The position numbers and the translations under genes are program-made. The notes beneath the pieces are model-generated. The model was not told the DNA's origin, ran no database searches, and saw nothing but the letters and a program-made list of their open reading frames with translations. From an uncultured Clostridia bacterium (GTDB lineage: Bacteria > Bacillota > Clostridia > Christensenellales > UBA3700), in NCBI GenBank assembly GCA_947646415.1, contig CANSGN010000008.1, positions 1-64,000 on the forward strand: 64,000 nucleotides of DNA, written 5' to 3'. This document shows, one piece after another, positions 17,708-25,951 of this stretch (position 1 is the first letter of the stretch; each line of letters starts with the position of its first letter).

Positions 17708-19438
17708 ATGGCAAAAATAATAAAAAGGGCAGGGATAGTATTTTTGGTATTAGTAATTTCCTTGCTATTAATATTAGGCTGTATGTTAGCGGTAAATACT
17801 GCAACCGAAGATAAAAATGCCGAGTTGCAAAACAATGATGGAAACGTTCAAGAAACCGCGGATAAAAGCTACACGCTAAGCGGAACTTGTTCGCAAATGG
17901 CAACAACTTGGAATACTGCTATTACATATTCCAAAAATAATAGTGCAGTTAATGTCAATGTTACTTTAGGCGGAAATTGGACAGCACAAAGCGATAGCAC
18001 ATATACAACTTCATTTGGCACAGGGGATGGATTTTCTAAGGGAAGAATACTTATACCTTCGGGAACGAAAATAACATTAGAACTAAATGGATATACCATA
18101 AATAGAAATTTAACTACAGCTATAAAGGGTGGTGGAGTTATTAGTGTGGCAGGAGAATTTGTATTAAAGGATAGTTATTATACAAAAGAGAAAGCACTAA
18201 CATTGGATAGTGTAGCAAAAATAGAAAGTACGCGAATAGGCAAAATTACAGGTGCAAATATTTCATCACACATGGAAGCAGCTTTATCTATTGATGGGAG
18301 CAATGACTGCAAAATTTATGGTGGAGTTTTTTATAATAATAAGTTAAACTATACTCCAAGTTCTTCTTATGGCTTTACTGCAAGTGCTATATATAATAAT
18401 GGTTGGGCTAAAGCATATTTTTTTGGTGGTCTGGTTGCTTTTAATAGTACTATAGTAAATGGGGCATATAAAGATAATGGGACAGCTGCTGCAGTATTGG
18501 TCGCTGATTATGCCTACTCGTACTTATATGACTTGATAATCAAAAATAATTATGGTAATATAGTTGCAGGATATACATGTGGAGATTCGCATTCCACTAA
18601 TATCGGTGCAGGATTTCAAGTTTATGATAATAAATTAATAGACAGCGAAGCTGAAAGTAATTTCAGTGATGGTTTTACCGTATTGGAGCCGCTTGATAAG
18701 GATGGCAAAATAACTCGTATAGGACTAACAAGAGCCGCTAATACAAGTATAAGTAGTAATAATTATAATACGCACAACAATGGTGTTAATCCGCTAAAGT
18801 TTTTCTTTAGTGATAATGATGATTATATTGCTACTTTACAAAACAACAAATTAATGCTATGTAGAAAAATAGAAAGTGATAAATATGACTTGATGTATTA
18901 TCAAAACGGTTATAGGAAGAATTATAAAGATAATAATATTATACATGGTAGGGATGATTATAGTTTATTGGAAAACTGTGGTATGAGTGAATATGTTTTA
19001 GGAAATATATTGCCAAATACATCAATAAATACACTTATATCAAATATTAATTTTGCAGGTAGTAAAGTTGTGATTTATAATAGTAAAGGGCAAGTGGTTT
19101 ATAACAAAGGTACTGCTACAAGCGGAGTTGATATAAACAACACTATATTAAATGCAGTCGGTACAGGTTGGAGATTGGAAACATATTCCGACAGTAATTT
19201 AAAGATAGAAACGGTTTATCTATCCGTATTAGGCGATGTGAATGGAGATGGCAGAATAACCGCAAGCGATATTTCCTATTTAAGGCAATTAGCAAGTGAT
19301 AAAACAATGTTTAATAATATTAGCGTTGCAAAAAAACTTGCATGTACAATAGATAATAGAGGCGGTTTATCCATTGTTGATGGAGAAATTTTGAGATTAT
19401 TTATAGATAAAAAAGTCGATTTGAGTAATTATTTATAA
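17708..19438 (+). CDS. Exported protein with C-terminal dockerin-like domain
   Basis: The 576-residue protein begins with a lysine-flanked hydrophobic segment (residues 9-28) that serves as signal peptide or anchor; ILGC inside it could be a weak lipobox. The body is rich in Asn, Thr, Gly and Ser with strand-turn patterns (KITLELNGYTINRN, GGVFYNN), resembling a right-handed beta helix. No catalytic residues could be recognised. The C-terminus (from about residue 509) carries a type I dockerin-like pair: GDVNGDGRITASD followed by SYLRQL, and a second, altered calcium loop, DNRGGLSIVDGEIL. Dockerins bind cohesins, but no cohesin is seen in this window. The ATG is eight bases after GGAGG. Confidence 0.75.
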   Translation: MAKIIKRAGIVFLVLVISLLLILGCMLAVNTATEDKNAELQNNDGNVQETADKSYTLSGTCSQMATTWNTAITYSKNNSAVNVNVTLGGNWTAQSDSTYTTSFGTGDGFSKGRILIPSGTKITLELNGYTINRNLTTAIKGGGVISVAGEFVLKDSYYTKEKALTLDSVAKIESTRIGKITGANISSHMEAALSIDGSNDCKIYGGVFYNNKLNYTPSSSYGFTASAIYNNGWAKAYFFGGLVAFNSTIVNGAYKDNGTAAAVLVADYAYSYLYDLIIKNNYGNIVAGYTCGDSHSTNIGAGFQVYDNKLIDSEAESNFSDGFTVLEPLDKDGKITRIGLTRAANTSISSNNYNTHNNGVNPLKFFFSDNDDYIATLQNNKLMLCRKIESDKYDLMYYQNGYRKNYKDNNIIHGRDDYSLLENCGMSEYVLGNILPNTSINTLISNINFAGSKVVIYNSKGQVVYNKGTATSGVDINNTILNAVGTGWRLETYSDSNLKIETVYLSVLGDVNGDGRITASDISYLRQLASDKTMFNNISVAKKLACTIDNRGGLSIVDGEILRLFIDKKVDLSNYL

Positions 19439-19482
19439 AATTAATCTTCCATATATGTTCAAAAAGCAGTAAATAACAAAAA

Positions 19483-19509
19483 TTAGCACTCTTAGTGGTA
19501 GAGTGCTAA
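19483..19509. promoter_or_regulatory. CIRCE element (HrcA operator), probably also a terminator
   Basis: The sequence is the exact CIRCE pattern TTAGCACTC-N9-GAGTGCTAA, bound by the heat-shock repressor HrcA. It lies 27 bases upstream of the -35 box of the ctsR operon, not between promoter and gene as is usual. The hairpin is followed by T-rich sequence (five T, GA, eight T), so it can also end transcription from the dockerin gene 44 bases upstream. Confidence 0.92.
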
Positions 19510-19536
19510 TTTTTTGATTTTTTTTGCAAAAAATAC

Positions 19537-19564
19537 TTGACAATAGAAAAATTTGTGATATAAT
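19537..19564 (+). promoter_or_regulatory. Promoter of the ctsR-mcsA-mcsB-clpC operon
   Basis: TTGACA, 16 bases, TATAAT. The predicted start point (about 19571) falls inside the CtsR-box cluster. Confidence 0.85.
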
Positions 19565-19566
19565 AA

Positions 19567-19590
19567 AGTCAAAGGTCAAAGAAAGTCAGG
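19567..19590 (+). promoter_or_regulatory. CtsR operator cluster
   Basis: Three heptads stand in a row: AGTCAAA, GGTCAAA, then GAA and AGTCAGG. GGTCAAA-N3-AGTCA matches the CtsR box (RGTCAAANANRGTCAAA) except at the last bases. It lies at the transcription start, as expected for CtsR autorepression. Confidence 0.8.
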
Positions 19591-19737
19591 AATACGATTT
19601 GAATATACTTTAATAGGTAATAATGTATTTATAAGTATAAGGTAAGTTTGATATAAAATAAAATATAATTACATATTTTATATTGAATATTGGCAAAATT
19701 AAACTTTTGGCAAAACACAAAAGTTAAAGGAGTTAAA

Positions 19738-20199
19738 ATGGCGACTATAAGTGATATAATAGAAGAATTTATTTTATCGGCACTTGCTGACGACGAATTG
19801 TTGCAATTATCGCGTAATGATTTGGCAAACTATTTCAGTTGTGCACCAAGTCAAATAAATTATGTTTTATCCACAAGATTTACGCCTGAAAAAGGGTTTA
19901 TAATCGAGTCTAAACGCGGTGGTGGCGGTTGTATAAATTTAATAAGGATAACGGACGATAAGGAAAATGTATTAAAAAGCATTTACGACTATTTAATGCA
20001 AGAGGGCGTGCTAGAGTATAACAAGTTATTGCATATACTGCAAAGGCTAGTTACCGATGGCATAATCGACCAAAAGGAAAGCGATTTGCTAAAAGTTGCA
20101 ATGTCGGATAAGTCGCTTGCAAGCCCTGTGAATATGCGCGCAAGGCTTAGGGCACAAATGTTAAAGGAAATAATTTTGAATTTATCAAAAAGGAGTTAA
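19738..20199 (+). CDS. ctsR: Transcriptional repressor CtsR
   Basis: CtsR represses the clp genes and is released on heat shock or when McsB acts. The 153-residue protein starts MATISDIIEEFIL at the ATG behind AAAGGAGTTAAA; an earlier TTG start has no ribosome site. It shows the helix-turn-helix segment (RNDLANYFSCAPSQINYVLSTRF) and the glycine-rich wing RGGGGCI, which acts as the heat sensor in Bacillus. The C-terminal half is helical (dimerisation and McsB binding). It is first in a four-gene operon. Confidence 0.95.
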   Translation: MATISDIIEEFILSALADDELLQLSRNDLANYFSCAPSQINYVLSTRFTPEKGFIIESKRGGGGCINLIRITDDKENVLKSIYDYLMQEGVLEYNKLLHILQRLVTDGIIDQKESDLLKVAMSDKSLASPVNMRARLRAQMLKEIILNLSKRS

Positions 20200-20201
20200 A
20201 T

Positions 20202-20723
20202 ATGAGCGGAAATTATTATTGTTGTGTGTGTGGCAAACCTGCTACCGTATGCAAAAAGGAAACAATCAACGGTGTAACAAAGGTATCGTATTATTGTGAC
20301 GAGTGTTTGGCACTTTTGGAAAACGGGCATCCGTTTGACAACCTTATATCCGCAATGTTTAACTTTGGCGGAAATAGTTTAGGAGGAGTGCAAAAACACA
20401 AAATGCGTGTTTGCAAGTGCGGTATGACCGAGCGTGATGTTATAAACAGCGGTAAGTTCGGCTGTAGCGAATGTTACAATGTTTTTCGCGATATTGCGGA
20501 AAATTATGTGAACACAAGAGGTTATCTTGCACATAAAGGCAAAGCTCCAAAACAAAACAAAGCTACACAAAATGCAGGTGTGGATACAAATAACGCAAAT
20601 GCACCTTTGTCGCAAGTGGATAAATTAAAGGCGGAACTTGCAACTGCCGTAAAAGAAGAAAGATTTTTGGATGCGGATAGGATAGCAAAACAAATAGCTG
20701 CATTAAACAAGGGAGGTAATTGA
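20202..20723 (+). CDS. mcsA: McsA, zinc-finger activator of McsB
   Basis: McsA activates the arginine kinase McsB and links it to CtsR and ClpC. The 173-residue protein has two paired zinc-binding CxxC units: CCVCGKP with CDEC, and CKCGMTERD with CSEC. It ends in a UVR domain (from about residue 133, DKLKAELATAVKEERFLDA) with coiled-coil character. It starts two bases after the ctsR stop and ends one base before mcsB, indicating translational coupling. Confidence 0.94.
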   Translation: MSGNYYCCVCGKPATVCKKETINGVTKVSYYCDECLALLENGHPFDNLISAMFNFGGNSLGGVQKHKMRVCKCGMTERDVINSGKFGCSECYNVFRDIAENYVNTRGYLAHKGKAPKQNKATQNAGVDTNNANAPLSQVDKLKAELATAVKEERFLDADRIAKQIAALNKGGN

Positions 20724-20724
20724 T

Positions 20725-21723
20725 ATGGCAAATTATGATAGTATAATTGTTTCCACAAGAGTAAGACTTGCAAGAAACTTAAAAGATATACCTTTTCCTG
20801 CAATGTTGAAAGGCAGCCCAAAGTCGAGTGAAAAAGTTGTAAATACGGTTACTGCCGCTTGCGACAAACTTTTTAAATACGATTTGTACAAAATGAGCGG
20901 GATAAGCGATATTGACAGGCTTACATTGCAAGAAATGCATTTAATAAGCCCTAATTTGGCAAAAAATACGGATAATGGTGCTGTTTGTATAAGTAAAGAC
21001 AGCGAAATGAGCATAATGATAAACGAAGAGGACCATATTCGCGCACAGTGTGTGATGGGTGGTTTTTGCTTGGAAGAATGTTACAAAAAAGTTAATGCTT
21101 TTGACGATAAGCTTAGCGAAATTGCAGCAATAGCTTATGACGATAAACTTGGGTATTTGACTGCGTGTCCTACCAATTTGGGAACAGGTATGAGGGCAAG
21201 TGTAATGTTGTTTTTGCCTGCTTTGACCAAAACAAGGGAGCTTGCAAGCATAATAAACCATGTTCAACAAATGGGACTTACCGTAAGAGGTTTTTATGGC
21301 GAAGGCAGCGAGGGAATAGGTTATTTGTATCAAATAAGCAATCAAATAACCATTGGCGTAAGCGAAATAGATTTGCTTAAAAATGTTGCTAATGCCGTAA
21401 TCAAGATTTGTGAAAGCGAGCAAAGTGCAAGAGAAAAATTGCACAGCAAGCTTGGCATTGCGTTGGAGGATAGTGTTTCCCGCTCGTTAGGAATTTTGCT
21501 GTATGCAAAAAGGTTGAGTTCGGGCGAGTTTATGGAACACATTGCAAATGTCAAGTTGGGTACGGCACTTAATATACTTGATTTAAGTATGCCTATGCTT
21601 AATCATTTGACGGAGTTTTGTCAGCCTGCAAGTTTGTGCAGATATGGCGGAGGCAAGTTGAGTGCGGATAAACGCGATAAATTGCGTGCGGATTTAGTAA
21701 GAAGTAAGATTCAAGAGAGGTAA
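20725..21723 (+). CDS. mcsB: Protein arginine kinase McsB
   Basis: McsB phosphorylates arginines on damaged or aggregated proteins and on CtsR, marking them for ClpCP. The 332-residue protein has the phosphagen-kinase entry IIVSTRVRLARNL, the nucleotide-contact region NEEDHIRAQCVMGG, and CPTNLGTGMRASVM. It is about 30 residues shorter than the Bacillus protein. The C-terminal RDKLRADLVR resembles the phospho-arginine-binding RDxxRA motif, so allosteric regulation is probably kept. It is followed three bases later by clpC. Confidence 0.94.
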   Translation: MANYDSIIVSTRVRLARNLKDIPFPAMLKGSPKSSEKVVNTVTAACDKLFKYDLYKMSGISDIDRLTLQEMHLISPNLAKNTDNGAVCISKDSEMSIMINEEDHIRAQCVMGGFCLEECYKKVNAFDDKLSEIAAIAYDDKLGYLTACPTNLGTGMRASVMLFLPALTKTRELASIINHVQQMGLTVRGFYGEGSEGIGYLYQISNQITIGVSEIDLLKNVANAVIKICESEQSAREKLHSKLGIALEDSVSRSLGILLYAKRLSSGEFMEHIANVKLGTALNILDLSMPMLNHLTEFCQPASLCRYGGGKLSADKRDKLRADLVRSKIQER

Positions 21724-21726
21724 TAT

Positions 21727-24165
21727 ATGAACAAATTTAGTAGTGAAAGTAATAAAATAATTGAAAAAGCAACTGCGCTAGGTGCATTTAGCGGCGGTTT
21801 GATTGGTACAGAACATTTACTTTGTGCTATGGCGTATGTGGATGGTACCAATGTGCAAACAATTTTGGAAAGGGTAGGTTTTACCAAAACGGATATCCCT
21901 AAGGTTATTAGTTTGGGGGAGGAAAGCCATTCTACTTATTTTAGCCCTCGTACAAAAAACGTGATTGCAAATAGTGTGAACTTGGCAACAAGTTTGGGAC
22001 TTAACTATGTAATACCCGAACATATTTTGGCGATTATTTTGAATGATAGGACATCCTATGCTTACAAGTCACTTGTTCATTTGGGCTGTGATGTGAACAG
22101 CTTGGTACTTGCAATTTCAAATGCTATCAATTTGAATAACAATATAAACCAAAGTGGAGAGAGTAATGATTTTAGCGAGGCTTTCAGCGGTGGTGCGGAC
22201 AGCGAGAATAGCATAAAAGGACTTGAAAAATTGGGTGTGGACTTGACAAGTAAAGCGGAACAAGGCAAACTTGACCCTGTAATCGGCAGACATGAGGAGA
22301 TTGACCGAGTTATTCAAATTTTGTCAAGACGTACAAAAAACAATCCTGTTTTGATAGGCGAGGCGGGTGTAGGTAAGTCCGCCATTGTTGAGGGGCTTGC
22401 AAGTGCCATTGTAAACGGCGATTGCCCAGAAATGTTAAAAGGTAAAAGAATTTTCAGTCTTGATATTTCAAGTTTGCTTGCAGGTACAAAGTATCGTGGC
22501 GACTTTGAAGAGAGGATGAAAAATGCAATAGACACTATCAAAAAGTCGGGTAATATAATTTTGTTTATTGACGAAATTCATACAATGGTTGGTGCAGGCG
22601 GTGCGGAGGGTGCTGTTGATGCAGGAAACATTTTAAAACCTATGCTTGCAAGGGGAGAACTTCAAACCATAGGTGCGACAACCATTGACGAGTACCGTAA
22701 ATATATCGAAAAAGACCCTGCGTTAGAGAGAAGATTTCAGCCTATTATAGTAAATCCGCCATCTGTTGAAGATACGATTTGTATTTTAAAAGGATTGCGT
22801 GATAAGTACGAGGCACATCACAAAGTGCAAATAAAGGACGAGGCAATCGAAGCTGCGGCAGTACTTTCCGACAGGTATATAAGCGACAGATTTTTGCCTG
22901 ATAAAGCTATCGACTTGATTGACGAGGCAGCAAGCCGTAAAAGGACACACAGTCAAGTTATGCCAAAGGAAATCAAAGAAATTGAGGACGAAATAATAAG
23001 ATATAAGCAGAAAAAGGAAGATGCTCTAAAACAAGAGCAGTACTTGAAAGCCAATGAATATAAGGAAAAAATCGAAGAGTTGACCCGCGATTTTGAAAGC
23101 AAAAAGGCTAATTGGACGGAACATTCGGAGGGCAATGAACTTAGTATCGGCGAAGAAGAAATCGCACAAATTGTAAGTAGTTGGACGGGTATACCTGTTG
23201 TTAAAATGACCGAAAGCGAAGCGGAAAGATTGATAAATCTTGAAGATATTTTGAAAAAGCGTGTAATCGGACAGGAAGAGGCAGTAACAAGCATATCAAA
23301 AGCTGTAAGACGTGCAAGAGCAGGACTTAAAGACCCTAACAGACCAATCGGCTCATTTATATTCCTAGGACCAACAGGCGTGGGTAAAACAGAACTTTGC
23401 AAAGCACTTGCCGAGGCTATGTTTGGGGACGAAAACCTTATGATTAGGCTTGATATGAGCGAGTATATGGATAAAATCAATGTGTCTAAATTGATTGGCT
23501 CTGCACCCGGTTATGTCGGCTTTGAAGAGGGCGGACAGCTAACCGAAAAAGTAAGACGTAAACCTTATTCGGTAATTTTGTTTGACGAGATTGAAAAAGC
23601 ACACCCTGATGTATTTAATCTTTTGTTGCAAATTATGGATGACGGCAGACTTACAGACTCGCACGGCAGGACGGTATCCTTTAAAAACACTATAATAATC
23701 ATGACAAGCAATATAGGTGCAAGCGAGATTGGCAAAATGTCTACTTTAGGTTTCGGCGGGGGTCAAAGCAGTGTTTCCGAGGACGAGTATGACGAAATGC
23801 GTGACAGACAGCTTGAGGCATTAAGACAGACTATGAAACCCGAGTTTATCAACCGTATAGACGATGTTATAATCTTCCGCAAATTGTCAAAAGAAAATAT
23901 AATGAATATTTGCGATTTGATGGTAAATAACCTAGCAAAAAGACTTAAGGAACAAAATATCAATATTACAGTAAGCGAAAAAGCAAAAGAGTATATTGCC
24001 GAGCAAGGCTTTAACAGCGAGTACGGCGCAAGACCTTTAAGAAGAAGTGTACAAAAGCTTATCGAAGATAAATTGTCCGACGAAATTTTGCGCGGAAGTA
24101 TTGCAATAGGCGATAAGGTCAACATTGATTTTAAGGAAGATAAATTGGTGTTTGAAAAAGAGTAA
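21727..24165 (+). CDS. clpC: ATP-dependent Clp protease ATP-binding subunit ClpC
   Basis: ClpC is the AAA+ unfoldase that feeds substrates, including arginine-phosphorylated proteins, to ClpP. The 812-residue protein has the Clp N-domain repeats (1-140), first AAA+ domain with Walker A GEAGVGKS near residue 211, a middle region with a UVR-like coiled coil (about 415-455), and a second AAA+ domain with GPTGVGKT near 548 and SEYMD. It ends with the Clp D2-small domain. An intrinsic terminator follows within ten bases, closing the operon. Confidence 0.96.
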   Translation: MNKFSSESNKIIEKATALGAFSGGLIGTEHLLCAMAYVDGTNVQTILERVGFTKTDIPKVISLGEESHSTYFSPRTKNVIANSVNLATSLGLNYVIPEHILAIILNDRTSYAYKSLVHLGCDVNSLVLAISNAINLNNNINQSGESNDFSEAFSGGADSENSIKGLEKLGVDLTSKAEQGKLDPVIGRHEEIDRVIQILSRRTKNNPVLIGEAGVGKSAIVEGLASAIVNGDCPEMLKGKRIFSLDISSLLAGTKYRGDFEERMKNAIDTIKKSGNIILFIDEIHTMVGAGGAEGAVDAGNILKPMLARGELQTIGATTIDEYRKYIEKDPALERRFQPIIVNPPSVEDTICILKGLRDKYEAHHKVQIKDEAIEAAAVLSDRYISDRFLPDKAIDLIDEAASRKRTHSQVMPKEIKEIEDEIIRYKQKKEDALKQEQYLKANEYKEKIEELTRDFESKKANWTEHSEGNELSIGEEEIAQIVSSWTGIPVVKMTESEAERLINLEDILKKRVIGQEEAVTSISKAVRRARAGLKDPNRPIGSFIFLGPTGVGKTELCKALAEAMFGDENLMIRLDMSEYMDKINVSKLIGSAPGYVGFEEGGQLTEKVRRKPYSVILFDEIEKAHPDVFNLLLQIMDDGRLTDSHGRTVSFKNTIIIMTSNIGASEIGKMSTLGFGGGQSSVSEDEYDEMRDRQLEALRQTMKPEFINRIDDVIIFRKLSKENIMNICDLMVNNLAKRLKEQNINITVSEKAKEYIAEQGFNSEYGARPLRRSVQKLIEDKLSDEILRGSIAIGDKVNIDFKEDKLVFEKE

Positions 24166-24174
24166 ACAAAAATT

Positions 24175-24214
24175 AATATCCTTGTAAACATTATTGTTCG
24201 CAAGGATATTTTTT
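24175..24214 (+). terminator. Intrinsic terminator of the clpC operon
   Basis: AATATCCTTG pairs with CAAGGATATT around a 16-base loop, followed by T residues. Confidence 0.85.
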
Positions 24215-24377
24215 GTGCTGTTAAAATAGGTAACATTTTATCTAAAAACAAAATAATATCGATTTTCAATGTAAAATTTAGATAAATTGTATAGTAATTT
24301 GTGGCAAAATATGGTACAATATACTTGATAAAAATATTTGTTTTTATCAAAATAACTAATTTAAGGGGGCAATAAAT

Positions 24378-24908
24378 ATGCGTATTGAAATTATTGCAAA
24401 AAATTACAAACTTAGTGAAAAGCTAAAAGACATTATTGAGAAAAAGCTTGACAAATTCTCTAGGTATTTCGAAGAAGATGCTAAAGCAAAAGTTATTCTT
24501 AGGGAAGTTAATCAAGACAAAGATGCAATGGAAATCACAATCAATTTCGGTGGCGGAAAGATTATGAGAGCGGAAGTTGTATCTGACAATATGTATGATA
24601 ATATAGATATAATCTTGCCAAAGCTTGAAAGGCAAGTCAGAAAATATAGGACAAAATTGGGCAAAAAAGTTAAAGAAAGTGCCTTTGATATGGAAGCTTT
24701 GTATGGAGATAGCGAGCCTACACGTGAGCTTGCCGTTGCAAGAATTAAGGAAACCGAAGTAAGAAAAATGTCTGTCAAAGATGCTATTGCCGAAATGGAA
24801 TTGCTTGACCATTCGTTTTATGTTTTTATCAACGAGGCAAATGGACTTGTAAACATTGTTTATAAACGTGCTGCAGGGGATGTAGGTTTGCTTGATTTAA
24901 TTTACTGA
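24378..24908 (+). CDS. hpf: Ribosome hibernation promoting factor, long form
   Basis: Long HPF dimerises 70S ribosomes into inactive 100S particles in stationary phase or stress. The N-terminal S30AE domain (1-105, starting MRIEIIAKNYKLSEKLKD) binds the decoding region. A charged linker leads to the C-terminal dimerisation domain (about 120-176) with the typical RKMSVKDAIAEMELLDHSFYVF pattern, interrupted only by usual variation. The 176-residue length fits the long form. It has its own terminator and lies downstream of the heat-shock operon. Confidence 0.95.
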   Translation: MRIEIIAKNYKLSEKLKDIIEKKLDKFSRYFEEDAKAKVILREVNQDKDAMEITINFGGGKIMRAEVVSDNMYDNIDIILPKLERQVRKYRTKLGKKVKESAFDMEALYGDSEPTRELAVARIKETEVRKMSVKDAIAEMELLDHSFYVFINEANGLVNIVYKRAAGDVGLLDLIY

Positions 24909-24916
24909 TAACAAAT

Positions 24917-24956
24917 AAAAAACATTGCTTGGTGTATGCCAAGCAATGTTTTTTAT
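24917..24956. terminator. Bidirectional terminator between hpf and the P-II operon
   Basis: AAAACATTGCTTGG pairs with CCAAGCAATGTTTT around a six-base loop, with A- and T-tracts on either side. It serves hpf on the plus strand and can serve the convergent P-II operon on the minus strand. Confidence 0.85.
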
Positions 24957-25029
24957 TTTACTTTTATGTTTTTAATTTGTTTGATTAATAAAATTGTTTA
25001 TAAAATTTAAAACAATATTATACAAAAAT

Positions 25030-25431
25030 TTACTTATTGTTTTCGTCCGTGTCTTTTTCCTTTTGTTCGCTAGTTGAGGAATCTCCCTCAACTTCCTTTT
25101 TTGCAGTTGTGATTGGGGCAGAGGTTAAACCTACAACATCGTCAACAGGTAGGGAAAAAGCAATGCCTTGACCTGCTGTTTTAAGTCCTACGCCTTGGTA
25201 TAAAGCGTGTAGTACATTGTCCTTTATCTCGCTGGATACTAAAATCATAACCAATTCCTTATCCGGCTGAATGGTTATGTTGAAAAACTGTTCTGCCTCA
25301 CGGTTTGCAGTACCTCTTGCATGAATAACCGTACCACCGCGAGCTCCTGCTTCTTTGGCGGCATCCATAACAGCTTCGGAGAATCCCGCATTTACTATGC
25401 ACAATACTAATTCGTGTTTTGATTTGTTCAT
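25030..25431 (-). CDS. P-II-like signalling protein (first copy)
   Basis: The 133-residue protein has the ferredoxin-like P-II layout: strand HELVLCIVNAGFSEAVMDAA, the turn GARGGTVIHARG in the place of the T-loop base, strand KELVMILVS, and the C-terminal GQGIAFSLPVDDVVGL. Classical GlnB/GlnK features such as the uridylylated T-loop tyrosine are missing, so it is a divergent PII-like protein. The Ser/Glu/Lys-rich tail is disordered. Its start overlaps the stop of the neighbouring P-II gene (ATGA). It is last in a three-gene operon with a DUF1538 membrane protein, which suggests nucleotide-dependent gating of that protein. Confidence 0.8.
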   Translation of the reverse strand: MNKSKHELVLCIVNAGFSEAVMDAAKEAGARGGTVIHARGTANREAEQFFNITIQPDKELVMILVSSEIKDNVLHALYQGVGLKTAGQGIAFSLPVDDVVGLTSAPITTAKKEVEGDSSTSEQKEKDTDENNK

Positions 25432-25940
25432 TTTGATTTTTCCTCCTTAACCGCCATTTTGTTATTACTTAAAAATCCGTAAATCAATGTTCCGATTACG
25501 CTTGTAATCGGTATGGTAAAAGCAATACCTTTGCCGTCCTTTATGGTATTAAATTTATTGTCTATCTCGTGAAGAGCATCGGAAATTTTGTTTTCGCCTA
25601 TCACGCTGCAAATTACAGCTTTTTCGTTATGGGCAAGACCTAACAATTCAAGCATGCTTTTTGGTGCCATACCATTGCCGAGCATAACTACCTGCATATT
25701 TACGTCAAATGACTGTATCAAATCAAGGTAAAACTCCGCTTTGTTTCTGCTGACTATTGTAATCAACAATTTTAGTTTGTTAGATGAAACTTTGTTAGAT
25801 TTGTTTGCAGCCGTTTTTGCCTTTTGCGGTATTTTGACTTTTATATTTTCTTGAATTTTAGTAAGTTTTTCTTTTCGCTTAATTTGATTTTGCGGGTTAG
25901 CAGTTTTTTCGTTTTTTAAATTGGAAAATCTATTTGGCAT
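25428..25940 (-). CDS. P-II-like signalling protein (second copy) with basic N-terminal tail
   Basis: Residues of about 55-165 form a P-II-like fold (LLITIVSRNKAEFYLDLIQS, EKAVICSVI, then DGKGIAFTIPITSVIG), parallel to the other P-II protein. The first 50 residues are Lys/Asn/Gln-rich and probably unstructured. The helix after the first strand ends in MLGNGMAPKSMLELLG, unlike GlnB. It begins 11 bases after the DUF1538 gene and overlaps the next P-II gene by four bases. Two different P-II-like subunits in one operon could form mixed trimers; this is inference. Confidence 0.72.
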   Translation of the reverse strand: MPNRFSNLKNEKTANPQNQIKRKEKLTKIQENIKVKIPQKAKTAANKSNKVSSNKLKLLITIVSRNKAEFYLDLIQSFDVNMQVVMLGNGMAPKSMLELLGLAHNEKAVICSVIGENKISDALHEIDNKFNTIKDGKGIAFTIPITSVIGTLIYGFLSNNKMAVKEEKSK

Positions 25941-25951
25941 ACCATACCCCC

